This document shows positions 16,346 to 25,173 of a stretch of DNA of 34,014 bases, piece after piece. The stretch's first letter is position 1; each line of letters starts with the position of its first letter. The notes below the pieces were generated by a model that was given only the letters and a program-made list of their open reading frames with translations, had not been told where the DNA came from and made no database searches. The stretch comes from an uncultured Clostridia bacterium (lineage in GTDB: Bacteria > Bacillota > Clostridia > UMGS1810): positions 1 to 34,014 of the forward strand of contig CAJLYL010000006.1 in assembly GCA_905210855.1 (NCBI GenBank). The letters are read 5' to 3'. The translations under genes were made by a program, and so were the position numbers.

Positions 16346-17784
16346 ATGAAATCTAATGCAAAAACATTACTAAAAGTGCTGTTTGCAACGGCGGTTTTGT
16401 GTCTGTTTACAGCCATAGGCGCAAGTGCCGAGCCAATCAGCGGCACTTTTTACGATGCTGCAAAAGCTAATGCCGGCGATGACGGTGCAATTTCATACCA
16501 ATACAAATCGGGCAACACCACTACCAACAGATATTACAAAAAGAATAACCTATATAAATACACATTTGACACTGTTACCGGCAAACTCACCATTGACGCA
16601 GCGGAAAACACCAGCGGCAATATGTGCTTAGACCCTAATAACGATGACGGCGTGTTAAAGGAACTTTTACCTTGGCGCAACCCCAAAACAATTGATCCTG
16701 CTAAAATAACATCGGTGGAGATAGGTTCCGGAATTAAAAAACTCGGCAGAGAGTTATTTAAAGGAACTGCAATAACCAAACTTACCATACCTGCAACGGT
16801 TACCGGCGGCATGGAGTGGGGAGTTGCAAACGGCTGCACCGAGCTGACTACCGTAACCTTTGCGGAAGACGTTACGGAAATAGGAGACAAATTCGCTTTC
16901 GGATGCTCTAAATTAAAGGATGTATATCTTCCGAGAACGGTTGTAAAAGTTAATCAAAGAGCGTTTGGCTCAAACCAAGGAGGTACATCGACAATACATT
17001 TTTATCCGCTGGCAGATGTGCTGGATGATATAGCCGGTATGAAAAATGGCACAAATAAAGCTAACAATACAGAACTTACATATGATACCATAAATACAAT
17101 ATATTCGGGAGATTTTACCGATAATGCCAACAATGTATTTAAATATGCTCTCAGTGCAGATTTTAATGTTGTTTCATATGATTGGACAACACTGCCTGCA
17201 GTAACAAAGACTCTTACTGTCGATTCAAAAGACGGTACAAAGAAGAATATTACGTACACAGACACGGAGATTGCTTATCCGTGGAATGGTAAATGGAATA
17301 CACTTGTTGACAAAATAGCTTTTGGAGAGAACCTTACAAACGTGGGCAGACAGATGTGCAAAAATATGACTTCTCTTAAGGTTGTCACGATTCCCCGGGT
17401 ATGTCACAAGCACTGAATGGGGTTCATTTATCGGCTGCACCAATCTTAAGTCTGTTACATTTGAATCAGGATTTCAAAAACTCAGTATGAAAACCTTTGC
17501 AAATTGCGGCATATTTGATTTGTATCTGCCGCAGGATATGACCTCAATCAATGAGCGCGGCGTTTACCGGCAAGAATGCAAAGGGTATACTCATTGCCGC
17601 AAAGCATGATGACGACGGCAACATGACCGCAGTTCAGCTTGACGGCACGGAGGCAAAGAGCGCAGACTATTACACAATGAATTTTGACGACGCTTTCAAA
17701 AATGCGTAGGGCGCAACAACTGCTATGCTTTGGGACGGCATTGACACCATGAAGCCGCTGTGCGCAAGCGTACAGGCACAATAA
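16346..17784 (+). pseudogene. BspA-like leucine-rich-repeat secreted protein, broken
   Basis: Begins MKSNAKTLLKVLF with a clear signal peptide (cleavage near ASA-E, residue 28). Repeats of the BspA/LRR_5 type follow, such as ITKLTIPATV, CSKLKDVYLPRTVV and MTSLKVVTIP. In the first frame it stops at 17416. Removing one C from CCCC at 17393-17396 restores homology (GYVTSTEWGSFIGCTNLKSV). A second extra base near 17559 (CGCGGCG) breaks it again before AFTGKNAKGILIAAK, and a TAG at 17707 interrupts the last part, which ends MLWDGIDTMKPLC before TAA at 17782-17784. Three lesions suggest real decay, though two are single-base insertions in G/C-rich context and could be assembly errors. Surface adhesion is the usual role of the family. 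The start used is the ATG at 16346 behind GGAGGG. Confidence 0.8.
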
Positions 17785-17824
17785 CATAATCAGCAAAAAA
17801 CCATCTTAGCAAAATTACTTCCTT

Positions 17825-17875
17825 AAGAAAGACGGACGGAGATCACACCGATGATTCCCGTCCGTCTTTTCTTTG
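17825..17875 (+). terminator. Intrinsic terminator after the BspA-like relic
   Basis: The stem AAAGACGGACGG (17828-17839) pairs with CCGTCCGTCTTT (17858-17869), extends outward with A/T pairs and is followed by a T-rich tail. It insulates the next housekeeping block. Confidence 0.8.
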
Positions 17876-17970
17876 GAGCTGCAAAGCGCGCCGAATTTAT
17901 ACAAAAAAGCGGCAAAATGGGGCAGCCGCGCATTAATATCAAAACCGAGCGGCGAATGACGCATTTTCGG

Positions 17971-17999
17971 TTGACTTTTGGCGCGATATAAAGTATAAT
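17971..17999 (+). promoter_or_regulatory. Sigma-A promoter of the methyltransferase-cdaA-cdaR-glmM block
   Basis: TTGACT at 17971-17976, 17 bases, TATAAT at 17994-17999. Transcription would start near 18006, leaving only about 14 bases before the ATG at 18020, with the SD AGGTGAGG (18003-18010) at the very 5' end. Confidence 0.85.
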
Positions 18000-18019
18000 T
18001 TAAGGTGAGGTAAACCGAC

Positions 18020-18811
18020 ATGAGAACAAGAATAGAAAGCAGCTCAAACTCAATATACAAAAACACAAAAAAGCTCCTATCTGCCCACGACAGGAAGAAA
18101 GCCCGACTTTTTATTGCCGAAGGCCTCCGACTGGTGAGCGACGCCGTGAGGCACGGAGCGGACATAAAATACATCCTGGTGCGCGGCAGCTACGGCGGCG
18201 AGGATTTTTCGCAGAAATTCAAGGTGTATGAGCTTGACGAAAAGCTCTTTGACGATATATCGTCCACTGTCAATTCGCAGGGGATAATCGCCGTGGCGGC
18301 GTATCCTTCAAACGACAGCGAAAGACTGTTTGATGAATCCGTGCGCACGGTGGTCTATCTTGACAGCGTGTGCGACCCGGGCAACCTGGGCACAATACTG
18401 CGCAGTGCGGACGCATTCGGCGCGGACGCCGCGGTGCTGTCCAGGGGGTGCGCGGACATTTACAGCCCCAAGGTGGTGCGCTCTACCATGGCGAGCCTGT
18501 TCGCAATACCGGTTTATACCGACGGCGCGGATATGGGATTGCTCCGCCGCCTGTCCGAGAGCGGATTTAAGGTGTGCGGAACTTTCCTTGACGGAGACGT
18601 GTATTGCCACGATGCCGACCTTACCGGCAGGACGGTAATCGTAATGGGAAACGAGGCAAACGGAATCTGCGAAAAAACCGCGCAGCTGTGCGCGGAGAGA
18701 ATAAAAGTGCCCATGACGGGCGGAGCGGAGTCGCTGAATGTGGCTGTCTGCTGCTCTGTAATGCTCTATGAGCAATTGAGGCAAAAAATTGGGAGGTGTT
18801 CTGAATCATGA
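18020..18811 (+). CDS. SpoU/TrmH-family RNA 2'-O-ribose methyltransferase
   Basis: A SPOUT-class methyltransferase that would use S-adenosylmethionine to methylate ribose in rRNA or tRNA. Seen: N-terminal substrate-binding domain (about 1-95) and the three SpoU motifs in order: DPGNLGTILRSADAFGAD, VIVMGNEANGI and VPMTGGAESLNVAVC. These form the trefoil-knot cofactor pocket. Length is 263, like RlmB/TsnR-type enzymes; the exact target nucleotide cannot be told. The stop overlaps the start of cdaA by four bases (ATGA), so translation is probably coupled, and a strong promoter sits directly upstream. Confidence 0.93.
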   Translation: MRTRIESSSNSIYKNTKKLLSAHDRKKARLFIAEGLRLVSDAVRHGADIKYILVRGSYGGEDFSQKFKVYELDEKLFDDISSTVNSQGIIAVAAYPSNDSERLFDESVRTVVYLDSVCDPGNLGTILRSADAFGADAAVLSRGCADIYSPKVVRSTMASLFAIPVYTDGADMGLLRRLSESGFKVCGTFLDGDVYCHDADLTGRTVIVMGNEANGICEKTAQLCAERIKVPMTGGAESLNVAVCCSVMLYEQLRQKIGRCSES

Positions 18812-19647
18812 CTGACGCAGTGAGCTTTTTGATGGACAATATACGTATGCTCAGGATAAGGGATTTTATCGACATAGCCATAGTTTCGTATGCGGTGTAC
18901 AAGTGCATAAAATTAGTTAAGGAGACGAGGGCGGCTCAGCTTGTTAAGGGAGTGCTGATACTTATCATTCTCACTCAGCTGTCCGACTGGCTTCAGTTCA
19001 ACGCGACAAACTACATTTTGTCCAACACCATGCAGGTGGGCGTGTTTGCGCTCCTGGTTGTGTTTCAGCCGGAGCTGCGCCGTGTGCTCGAGAAGATGGG
19101 CACAACCACTTTCGGCAAAATTTTTTCGCAGGAATACGAGGCGGAGAACATCACTCCGAAAATCTGCGAGGCCGTGGAATACATGGCAGAGCGAAAAATC
19201 GGTGCGCTCATCATCATGGAGCGCAACACCAAGCTGGGCGACATAATGACATCCGGCACGGTGCTCAACGCCAAGGTCTCGCCGCAGCTGCTAATCAACA
19301 TCTTCATTCCGAATACGCCGCTGCATGACGGCGCCACCGTCATCGGCGACAACATGATTAAGGCGTCGGCGTGTTTTTTGCCGCTGTCGCAAAACAACAG
19401 CCTCAGCAAGGAGATGGGCACACGCCACCGCGCGGCTGTGGGCGTGTCCGAGATAACGGACTGCGTTGCCATAGTCGTCAGCGAGGAGACGGGCACGATA
19501 TCCATTGCGCAAAACGGCAAAATATCGCGCAACCTCACCGCAAAGGCGCTGGGCGAGAAGCTCGATGAGATAATGCTGTCCGACAAGACTGTTGCCGACC
19601 TCGGCAAAAAAGGAAAACTCAAAAGATGGACGGTGAACAGAAAATGA
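18808..19647 (+). CDS. cdaA: Diadenylate cyclase CdaA
   Basis: Membrane-bound diadenylate cyclase that makes c-di-AMP from two ATP; c-di-AMP controls potassium, osmotic balance and wall homeostasis. Seen: three predicted N-terminal transmembrane helices (about residues 12-75) and the DAC domain with the catalytic DGA motif at 174-176 (LHDGATVIGD) and the RHR motif at 206-208 (GTRHRAAVG). Length is 279. An SD GGGAGGTG lies 9 bases before the ATG. It overlaps both neighbours by ATGA and belongs to the conserved cdaA-cdaR-glmM module, in which CdaR and GlmM modulate the cyclase. Confidence 0.97.
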   Translation: MTDAVSFLMDNIRMLRIRDFIDIAIVSYAVYKCIKLVKETRAAQLVKGVLILIILTQLSDWLQFNATNYILSNTMQVGVFALLVVFQPELRRVLEKMGTTTFGKIFSQEYEAENITPKICEAVEYMAERKIGALIIMERNTKLGDIMTSGTVLNAKVSPQLLINIFIPNTPLHDGATVIGDNMIKASACFLPLSQNNSLSKEMGTRHRAAVGVSEITDCVAIVVSEETGTISIAQNGKISRNLTAKALGEKLDEIMLSDKTVADLGKKGKLKRWTVNRK

Positions 19648-20675
19648 AGAAAATATGGGAATCCGAATATTTTTTGATAATCATATCGGTGTTTATAGCC
19701 GTGCTCCTGTGGATATATGTGGTTTACGACAAAAACCCCATTTTTGAGACATGGCTGCGCGACATTCCGGTGGAATATATCAATCAGTCTGCCGATTTTG
19801 AAAGCGGCAAGCTTGTCATACTCGACGGTCAGGAGAAAACCGCCGACCTCAAGATAAGGGGCAGGCGCAGCGCGCTCTCTGCGGCAAAGTCGTCGAGCGT
19901 CATTTGCAGCGTGGACATGAGCGCCGTCACCAAGGACGGCAGCTACATCATTCCGCTGAGTGTGAACACCGGCGTGGACGGCGCGGAGCTTGTGCAAAAG
20001 AGCCCATACAGCGTGACCCTCACCGTGGACAAGGTGGTTACCGAGGAGCGCAGGGTCACCGTGAGCAGCACGGGGCAGCCCAAGAGCGGCTATGTGCTGG
20101 ACCGCATAGAATCCGAACCGCAGATTATAAAACTCACGGGCCCGCAAAGCTTAATCAGAAACGTTGCCTCGGCATCGGCAGCTGCCGACGTCACCGACGC
20201 GTCCGAGGATGTGCAGGGGCTTTATATGATAAAGCTGTATGACAGCGACAACAAGGAGATAACAGACGAGCGCATCAGCAAAAACATAGAATACTGCGAT
20301 GTGAAGTGTCACATTGCGTATGCAAGGACGGTGGACATAACGCCGCTGCTCTCTGCCGAGACCAACGGCAGGGGAGAGGCGATACCCGTCTCGTCCACCG
20401 TGCCGTCAAGCCTCACAATAGTGGGCGCCAAGGATAAAATCGACGGCATAAACGAGGTGTACACCGTCGAGACGGATGTATCTGAAATCTATGAGGAAAC
20501 CCAAAAGGAAGTGCGGATTGATTTTTCATCACTGCCGGAGGGGGTATCCGTCGCGGACGGCATAGACAAAACCACGCTTACGCTCCGCCCCGAGCCGACG
20601 GACAGCGGCGGCGACGGCGGAGAAGATAATAACGGGGATTCCGCACAGGAATCCGACGACAAAAAAACAGAGTAA
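19644..20675 (+). CDS. cdaR: YbbR-domain protein CdaR, regulator of CdaA
   Basis: Membrane-anchored extracellular protein that modulates diadenylate cyclase CdaA. Seen: an N-terminal transmembrane helix (about 8-27, FLIIISVFIAVLLWIYVVY), then repeated YbbR domains (hallmarks such as VEYINQ, KTADLKIRGRR, GYVLDRIESEPQIIKLTGP), and a low-complexity acidic tail rich in Gly, Asp and Ser (about 318-343). I use the ATG at 19644, which overlaps the cdaA stop by four bases like the other junctions here; an in-frame ATG at 19626 would add six residues. Length is 343. glmM follows after 15 bases. Confidence 0.93.
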   Translation: MKKIWESEYFLIIISVFIAVLLWIYVVYDKNPIFETWLRDIPVEYINQSADFESGKLVILDGQEKTADLKIRGRRSALSAAKSSSVICSVDMSAVTKDGSYIIPLSVNTGVDGAELVQKSPYSVTLTVDKVVTEERRVTVSSTGQPKSGYVLDRIESEPQIIKLTGPQSLIRNVASASAAADVTDASEDVQGLYMIKLYDSDNKEITDERISKNIEYCDVKCHIAYARTVDITPLLSAETNGRGEAIPVSSTVPSSLTIVGAKDKIDGINEVYTVETDVSEIYEETQKEVRIDFSSLPEGVSVADGIDKTTLTLRPEPTDSGGDGGEDNNGDSAQESDDKKTE

Positions 20676-20690
20676 CCGGAGGACAATACA

Positions 20691-22040
20691 ATGGGTAGAT
20701 TATTTGGAACAGACGGCGTGAGAGGAATCGCCAACAAAGAACTCACCGCGGAGCTTGCATTTGAACTCGGCAGGGCAGGTGCGCTTGTGCTCACAAAGCA
20801 CGCTACGGACAAGCCGAAAATCCTTGTGGGCAAGGACACACGAATCTCGGGCGATATGCTCGAGGCAGGGCTTACGGCAGGCTTTTGCTCCGTGGGCGCA
20901 CAGGTTATCAGCATAGGTGTGATTCCCACGCCGGCGATAGCGTATCTCACAAGAAAATATCATGCCGACGCCGGAGTGGTTATCTCCGCGTCGCACAACT
21001 CCATGGAGTACAACGGAATCAAGTTTTTCAACAAAGACGGCTACAAGCTCAGCGATGAGATTGAAAACGAGATTGAGGAATACATCCTTGACGGCAAGAG
21101 CATTGGCGAGCTGCCCACGGGTGCAGGCGTGGGCAAGGTGACGCGCGTTGACACGGGCAGGAGAGACTATGTGGATTTTGTCAAATCCACTGTGGACGTC
21201 CCCTTTGCCGGACTCAAGATAGCCATAGACTGCGCAAACGGCGCGTCGTCCGGCTGTGCAAAGCTTGTGTTTAAGGAGCTGGGCGCAGAGGCTGTGCTCA
21301 TAAATAACGTGCCGAATGGAGTGAACATCAACGACAACTGCGGCTCAACCCACATGGAGGGCTTGCAGAAATTTGTTGTCGAACAGAAGTGCGATTTCGG
21401 CATGGCGCTCGACGGCGACGCCGACAGGCTGCTTGCCGTGGACGAAAACGGCGAGATGATAGACGGCGACAAGATAATGATTTTGTGCGCAAAATATCTC
21501 AAATCCAAGGGCAAGCTTGCCAAGAACACCGTGGTGGCAACCGTTATGAGCAACCTCGGCTTTTTCAAGACTCTCGACGCCGAGGGCATATCCTATGAGC
21601 AGACGGCTGTCGGCGACAGATATGTGCTCGAAAATATGCTTGCAAACGGCTATTGCATAGGCGGCGAGCAGTCGGGTCACATCATTTTTCTTGACAAGAA
21701 CACCACGGGCGACGGGCTTTTGACCGCGGTGCAGCTTACGAGCGCATACCTTGCGGCAGGAAAGAAGATGTCCGAGTTTACGTCGTTTATAAAAATCTAT
21801 CCCCAGGTGCTCGTCAACGCCAAGATTAAGAACGAATACAAAAAGACATACATGGAGAATGCGAAAATCGCCGCGGCGATAGATGTACTGGAGAAAAAAT
21901 TTGACGGCGCAGGCAGGGTGCTCATACGCCCGTCGGGCACGGAGCCGCTTGTGCGCGTGATGATAGAGGGCGACGACGAAGAGAAACTGCGCGCCGAGGC
22001 AACCGCCCTTGCAAAGCTTATTGAAGAGGAACTGGGCTGA
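20691..22040 (+). CDS. glmM: Phosphoglucosamine mutase
   Basis: Interconverts glucosamine 6-phosphate and glucosamine 1-phosphate in UDP-GlcNAc synthesis, feeding peptidoglycan. Seen: the phospho-serine loop VVISASHNSMEYNG with Ser101, the magnesium loop DGDADR at 241-246, the sugar-binding GGEQSGHIIF, and the C-terminal phosphate-binding RPSGTEPLVRVMIEG. Length is 449, normal for GlmM. CCGGAGGA precedes the ATG. It completes cdaA-cdaR-glmM; GlmM is known to bind and restrain CdaA in other Firmicutes. nth starts three bases after the stop. Confidence 0.97.
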   Translation: MGRLFGTDGVRGIANKELTAELAFELGRAGALVLTKHATDKPKILVGKDTRISGDMLEAGLTAGFCSVGAQVISIGVIPTPAIAYLTRKYHADAGVVISASHNSMEYNGIKFFNKDGYKLSDEIENEIEEYILDGKSIGELPTGAGVGKVTRVDTGRRDYVDFVKSTVDVPFAGLKIAIDCANGASSGCAKLVFKELGAEAVLINNVPNGVNINDNCGSTHMEGLQKFVVEQKCDFGMALDGDADRLLAVDENGEMIDGDKIMILCAKYLKSKGKLAKNTVVATVMSNLGFFKTLDAEGISYEQTAVGDRYVLENMLANGYCIGGEQSGHIIFLDKNTTGDGLLTAVQLTSAYLAAGKKMSEFTSFIKIYPQVLVNAKIKNEYKKTYMENAKIAAAIDVLEKKFDGAGRVLIRPSGTEPLVRVMIEGDDEEKLRAEATALAKLIEEELG

Positions 22041-22043
22041 ACC

Positions 22044-22682
22044 ATGCGCAAGAGTGAAAGAGTGCTGAAAATAGCCGAGGTGTTCGACCTTGTTTATGCC
22101 GGCGCCGAGTGTTCGCTGGAGTACAGCCGTGACTACGAGCTGCTCATAGCCGTGATGCTGTCGGCGCAGTGCACGGACGCGAGGGTGAATCTGGTCACAC
22201 CGGCGCTTTTTGAAAAATATCCGACCCTTGAAGCCTTTGCACGTGCGGAGGTTTCCGACATTGAGGATTGCATAAGGTCGTGCGGATTTTTCCGCACCAA
22301 GGCAAAGAACATTGTCGCCGCCACAAACAGGATTATATCGGATTTCGGCGGCAAGCTGCCCGACACGGTAGATGAACTCATCACTCTGCCCGGGGTGGGC
22401 AGAAAGACGGCGAATCTCATAGTCGGCGATGTGTTCGGCAAGCCCGGCGTGGTGGTGGACACGCACTGCATACGCCTGTCGAACCGCATGGGGCTCACCA
22501 AGGAACAAGACCCGGTGAAGATAGAATTTGCACTGAAGAAAATTATACCGCCGGATATCCAGTCACGGTTTTGTCATCAGCTGGTGCTGCACGGGCGCGC
22601 ATACTGCACGGCGCGCAAGCCAAAGTGTTCCGACTGTCCGGCGAGGAATGTTTGCGCAACGGGCGAAAAGCTTGAAAAATAA
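22044..22682 (+). CDS. nth: Endonuclease III
   Basis: Base-excision-repair DNA glycosylase and AP lyase acting on oxidised pyrimidines. Seen: helix-hairpin-helix LPGVGRKTAN with catalytic Lys121, catalytic Asp139 in VVDTHCIRLSNR, and a [4Fe-4S] cluster motif C-x6-C-x2-C-x5-C at the C-terminus (CTARKPKCSDCPARNVC). Length is 212, the usual size. It starts three bases after glmM, so the two are probably translated from one message; no clear SD apart from GAGGAACTGGGC inside the end of glmM. A repeat element follows the gene. Confidence 0.96.
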   Translation: MRKSERVLKIAEVFDLVYAGAECSLEYSRDYELLIAVMLSAQCTDARVNLVTPALFEKYPTLEAFARAEVSDIEDCIRSCGFFRTKAKNIVAATNRIISDFGGKLPDTVDELITLPGVGRKTANLIVGDVFGKPGVVVDTHCIRLSNRMGLTKEQDPVKIEFALKKIIPPDIQSRFCHQLVLHGRAYCTARKPKCSDCPARNVCATGEKLEK

Positions 22683-22703
22683 ATGTAACATTCGGGATGA
22701 CAG

Positions 22704-22792
22704 TACACCCTCTCGCCTTGAGGAAATCTGCGCCTGTGCGCAAGGCTCCCATGTGCAAGGGGAGCTGTCACCGTAGGTGACTGAGGGGATGT
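22704..22792. repeat. Clostridial palindromic repeat (REP-like)
   Basis: An element of about 88 bases with inverted ends (ACACCCTCTC and CTGAGGGGATGT) and a sharp hairpin GTCACC-gta-GGTGAC at 22767-22781. The string GGGGAGCTGTCACCG then GTGACTGAGGGG resembles a repeat I know to be abundant in gut Clostridia genomes. No coding capacity. Confidence 0.65.
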
Positions 22793-22860
22793 TTTAAAAC
22801 AAGATTGTACAACGGCTCGGCGGCAAAATGACGGAATTCAATTATAAAGGAATGACAGAA

Positions 22861-23907
22861 ATGAACGACAGCTGCAAAAGGCTTTTTGATAAAATGCGTG
22901 AGCGCGGCTTGGACGCCATGCTCATCACAGACATGACGAATGTGCGTTATTTCAGCGGCTTTACAGGCTCTGACGGATATGCGCTCATCGGCAAAAAAAC
23001 GGCTCTTGTCGTAACGGATTCGCGCTACACGGAGCAGGCGGCAATCCAGGCAAAGGGCTTTGAGGTTAAGAATATTGCCGATTTTGACATAAAAAGCGCT
23101 ATTGACCCGTGCGTAAAGGTCGGGTTTGAGAATCTGACCGTATCGTATGCGGATTATCTGCGTTTTTCGGAAAAAATCGGCAACCTTGTGCCGACCGACA
23201 TGATGCTGACGGACATACGCAGCGTTAAGAGCGATTACGAAATTGAATGCATATCGCGCGCGGCGGAGATTGCCGACGCGGCTTTTGAGCATATTGTCGG
23301 CTATATGCGCCCGGGCATGACCGAGCGCGGGGTCGCTTTTGAGATAGAGATGTTCATGCGCACCCACGGTGCGGACGGACTGTCGTTTGATACCATTGTC
23401 GCCGCAGGTGAGCATGGCTCAATGCCCCATGCCGAGCCGAGCGACAGGGTGATTGCGGACGGTGAGCTTGTTGTGATGGACTACGGCTGCACCTATCGCG
23501 GCTATTGCAGCGACATGACGCGCACCGTGGCAGTCGGCGATGTGTCCGATGACAAGCTCGCTGTGTACAGCCTTGTCAAGCAAGTGCAGAGCGACTGCCT
23601 TGCCATGATAAAGCCGGGCGCCGTCTGCTCCGATATTCACAGGTATTCGTGGGATACTTTAAACGGCGCATACCCCGGGTGCTACGGTCACGGGCTCGGT
23701 CACGGGGTGGGGCTGGAGATTCACGAGCGCCCCACGCTGAGCACAAAATGTGACGTCCGCCTTGAGCCGGGGCACGTTGTCACGGTGGAGCCCGGGTTAT
23801 ATATTCCCGGTAAATGCGGAGTGCGCATAGAGGATCTTGTGTTGGTTACCAAAGAAGGATATAGAATTTTATCTAAATCTACTAAAGAGTTGGTAAAAAT
23901 ACATTAA
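22861..23907 (+). CDS. M24-family Xaa-Pro peptidase (aminopeptidase P / prolidase type)
   Basis: Dinuclear-metal peptidase of the creatinase/pita-bread fold that cleaves X-Pro bonds. Seen: an N-terminal creatinase-like domain (about 1-120, LITDMTNVRYFSGFTGSDGY) and the catalytic M24 domain with metal ligands in MDYGCTYRGYCSDMTRT (two aspartates), GHGLGHGVGLEIHE (histidine), VEPGLYIPG and VRIEDLVLV (glutamates). Length is 348. I start at the ATG at 22861, nine bases after AAAGGA; ATGs at 22828 and 22852 are less well placed. Aminopeptidase P and prolidase cannot be told apart here. pepP/pepQ-efp is a common Firmicute order. Confidence 0.93.
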   Translation: MNDSCKRLFDKMRERGLDAMLITDMTNVRYFSGFTGSDGYALIGKKTALVVTDSRYTEQAAIQAKGFEVKNIADFDIKSAIDPCVKVGFENLTVSYADYLRFSEKIGNLVPTDMMLTDIRSVKSDYEIECISRAAEIADAAFEHIVGYMRPGMTERGVAFEIEMFMRTHGADGLSFDTIVAAGEHGSMPHAEPSDRVIADGELVVMDYGCTYRGYCSDMTRTVAVGDVSDDKLAVYSLVKQVQSDCLAMIKPGAVCSDIHRYSWDTLNGAYPGCYGHGLGHGVGLEIHERPTLSTKCDVRLEPGHVVTVEPGLYIPGKCGVRIEDLVLVTKEGYRILSKSTKELVKIH

Positions 23908-23922
23908 ATTTATAAAAAAGGC

Positions 23923-23951
23923 TTGCATTATTGCCGAAAATACAGTAAAAT
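23923..23951 (+). promoter_or_regulatory. Sigma-A-type promoter for efp
   Basis: TTGCAT at 23923-23928, 17 bases, TAAAAT at 23946-23951. It gives a leader of about 108 bases before efp that can fold: GGGGA near 23979 with TCCCC at 24035-24039, enclosing two short hairpins. Confidence 0.7.
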
Positions 23952-24065
23952 GATAGTATCTGTTATATTGACTGATTGGGGGAGTGTGTACGTCCGTTTC
24001 GGGACAGGCACCGGCTATGCCGAATAATAAAAAATCCCCTCAACTACGAAAGGAATGGTAAAACT

Positions 24066-24623
24066 ATGATATCAGCAGGAGAATTCAGAAACGGTGTAAC
24101 ATTTGAGCTTGACGGAAACGTATTCCAGATTGTTGAGTTCCAGCACGTTAAACCCGGCAAAGGCGCGGCTTTTGTAAGAACAAAGCTTAAGAATGTTATA
24201 ACCGGCGGCGTTGTTGAAAAAACCTTCAGACCGACTGAAAAGATGCCGAAGGCTCATATCGAAAGAAAAGATTATGAATATCTCTACAATGACGGAGACC
24301 TTTATTATTTCATGGACCAGGAGACATTTGAGCAGATGCCGCTCTCCAAGGATCAGCTCGGCGATTCGCTCAAATTCGTTAAGGAAAACATGGTTGTTAA
24401 GGTGCTCTCATATAAGGGCAATGTGTTCGGCATAGAGCCTCCCACATTTGTTGAGCTTGTTGTCACCGAGACAGAACCGGGCTTCAAGGGCGACACCACC
24501 ACCGGCGCTACCAAGCCGGCTACTCTTGAGACAGGCGCAACCATCAGTGTTCCGCTGTTTGTAAATCAGGAGGATACAATCCGCGTTGACACCAGAACCG
24601 GTGAATACATGGAGCGAGTTTAA
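24066..24623 (+). CDS. efp: Elongation factor P
   Basis: Binds between the P and E sites of the ribosome and relieves stalling at polyproline. Seen: the three-domain EF-P layout with the tip loop HVKPGKGAAF, in which Lys32 is the residue that can be modified, and the C-terminal OB domain signature GDTTTGATKPATLETGATIS. Length is 185, as expected. CGAAAGGA lies about 12 bases before the ATG at 24066. It has a good promoter 115 bases upstream, so it may be expressed independently of the preceding peptidase. The CD1247-type gene follows. Confidence 0.97.
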   Translation: MISAGEFRNGVTFELDGNVFQIVEFQHVKPGKGAAFVRTKLKNVITGGVVEKTFRPTEKMPKAHIERKDYEYLYNDGDLYYFMDQETFEQMPLSKDQLGDSLKFVKENMVVKVLSYKGNVFGIEPPTFVELVVTETEPGFKGDTTTGATKPATLETGATISVPLFVNQEDTIRVDTRTGEYMERV

Positions 24624-24654
24624 TTTTGCAGAATGCAATAAGGAGGAAACCGAC

Positions 24655-25071
24655 ATGGAGAATGTTTCTAACCGCATTTCATATCTCAAGGGTCTTATGG
24701 CAGGGCTTAAGATAGACCCCGAGACAAAAGAGGCGCAGATTTTTGACGCCATTGTTGACGCTCTCGGCGAAATAAACGACACTCTGGACGATTTGTACGA
24801 TTATCAGGACGAGATTGCACAGACGGTGGATCTCATCGATGATGACCTTGCAGAGGTTGAGGAGGAGCTTATCGGCGGCTGTGACGGCGATTGCGACAGC
24901 TGCGATGAGGATTGCGACGGCGATGTGGAGTATTATGAGCTGGAATGCCCAAATTGCGGAGATGTTGTCTGCATAGATGAGGATTGCTTCGACGGCGACG
25001 ACGATATCGTTTGCCCGAATTGCGGCAAGCCCATCGATATAGATTTTGATGTGGACGATACCGAGGAATAA
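24655..25071 (+). CDS. CD1247-type acidic protein with C-terminal zinc ribbon
   Basis: A 138-residue, very acidic protein resembling Clostridia proteins with a CD1247 N-terminal domain. The N-terminal part (1-70) starts MENVSNRISYLKGLMAGLKI and is predicted helical. A cysteine-rich linker follows (Cys76, 80, 83, 87 in repeated CDGDCDSCDEDC), then a zinc-ribbon-like module with CPNCG at 98-102 and CPNCGKP at 120-126. The function is not known; relatives are found beside efp. The SD AAGGAGG (24640-24646) is strong. The gene is followed by a clear terminator, so it probably ends the efp transcript. Confidence 0.85.
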   Translation: MENVSNRISYLKGLMAGLKIDPETKEAQIFDAIVDALGEINDTLDDLYDYQDEIAQTVDLIDDDLAEVEEELIGGCDGDCDSCDEDCDGDVEYYELECPNCGDVVCIDEDCFDGDDDIVCPNCGKPIDIDFDVDDTEE

Positions 25072-25125
25072 AGTTAATAAGAGGCAAACGTGCCCCGCAC
25101 CCTGTGCTCGGGTCTCGTTTGCCTT

Positions 25126-25152
25126 GGGCGCTGTTTTGCGGCGCCCTTTTTT
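25126..25152 (+). terminator. Intrinsic terminator after the CD1247-type gene
   Basis: GGGCGC (25126-25131) pairs with GCGCCC (25141-25146) and is followed by six Ts. A second stem, AGGCAAACG (25082-25090) with CGTTTGCCT (25116-25124), stacks directly upstream. The pair lies between the efp block and glnN. Confidence 0.8.
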
Positions 25153-25173
25153 ACATAAGGAAAGGATGTAGAC

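Noticed and set aside
25075..25152. Glutamine riboswitch before glnN
   Set aside because: The stems are a plain terminator plus one stacked hairpin; no conserved aptamer sequence is seen, and those riboswitches are known from cyanobacteria and phages.
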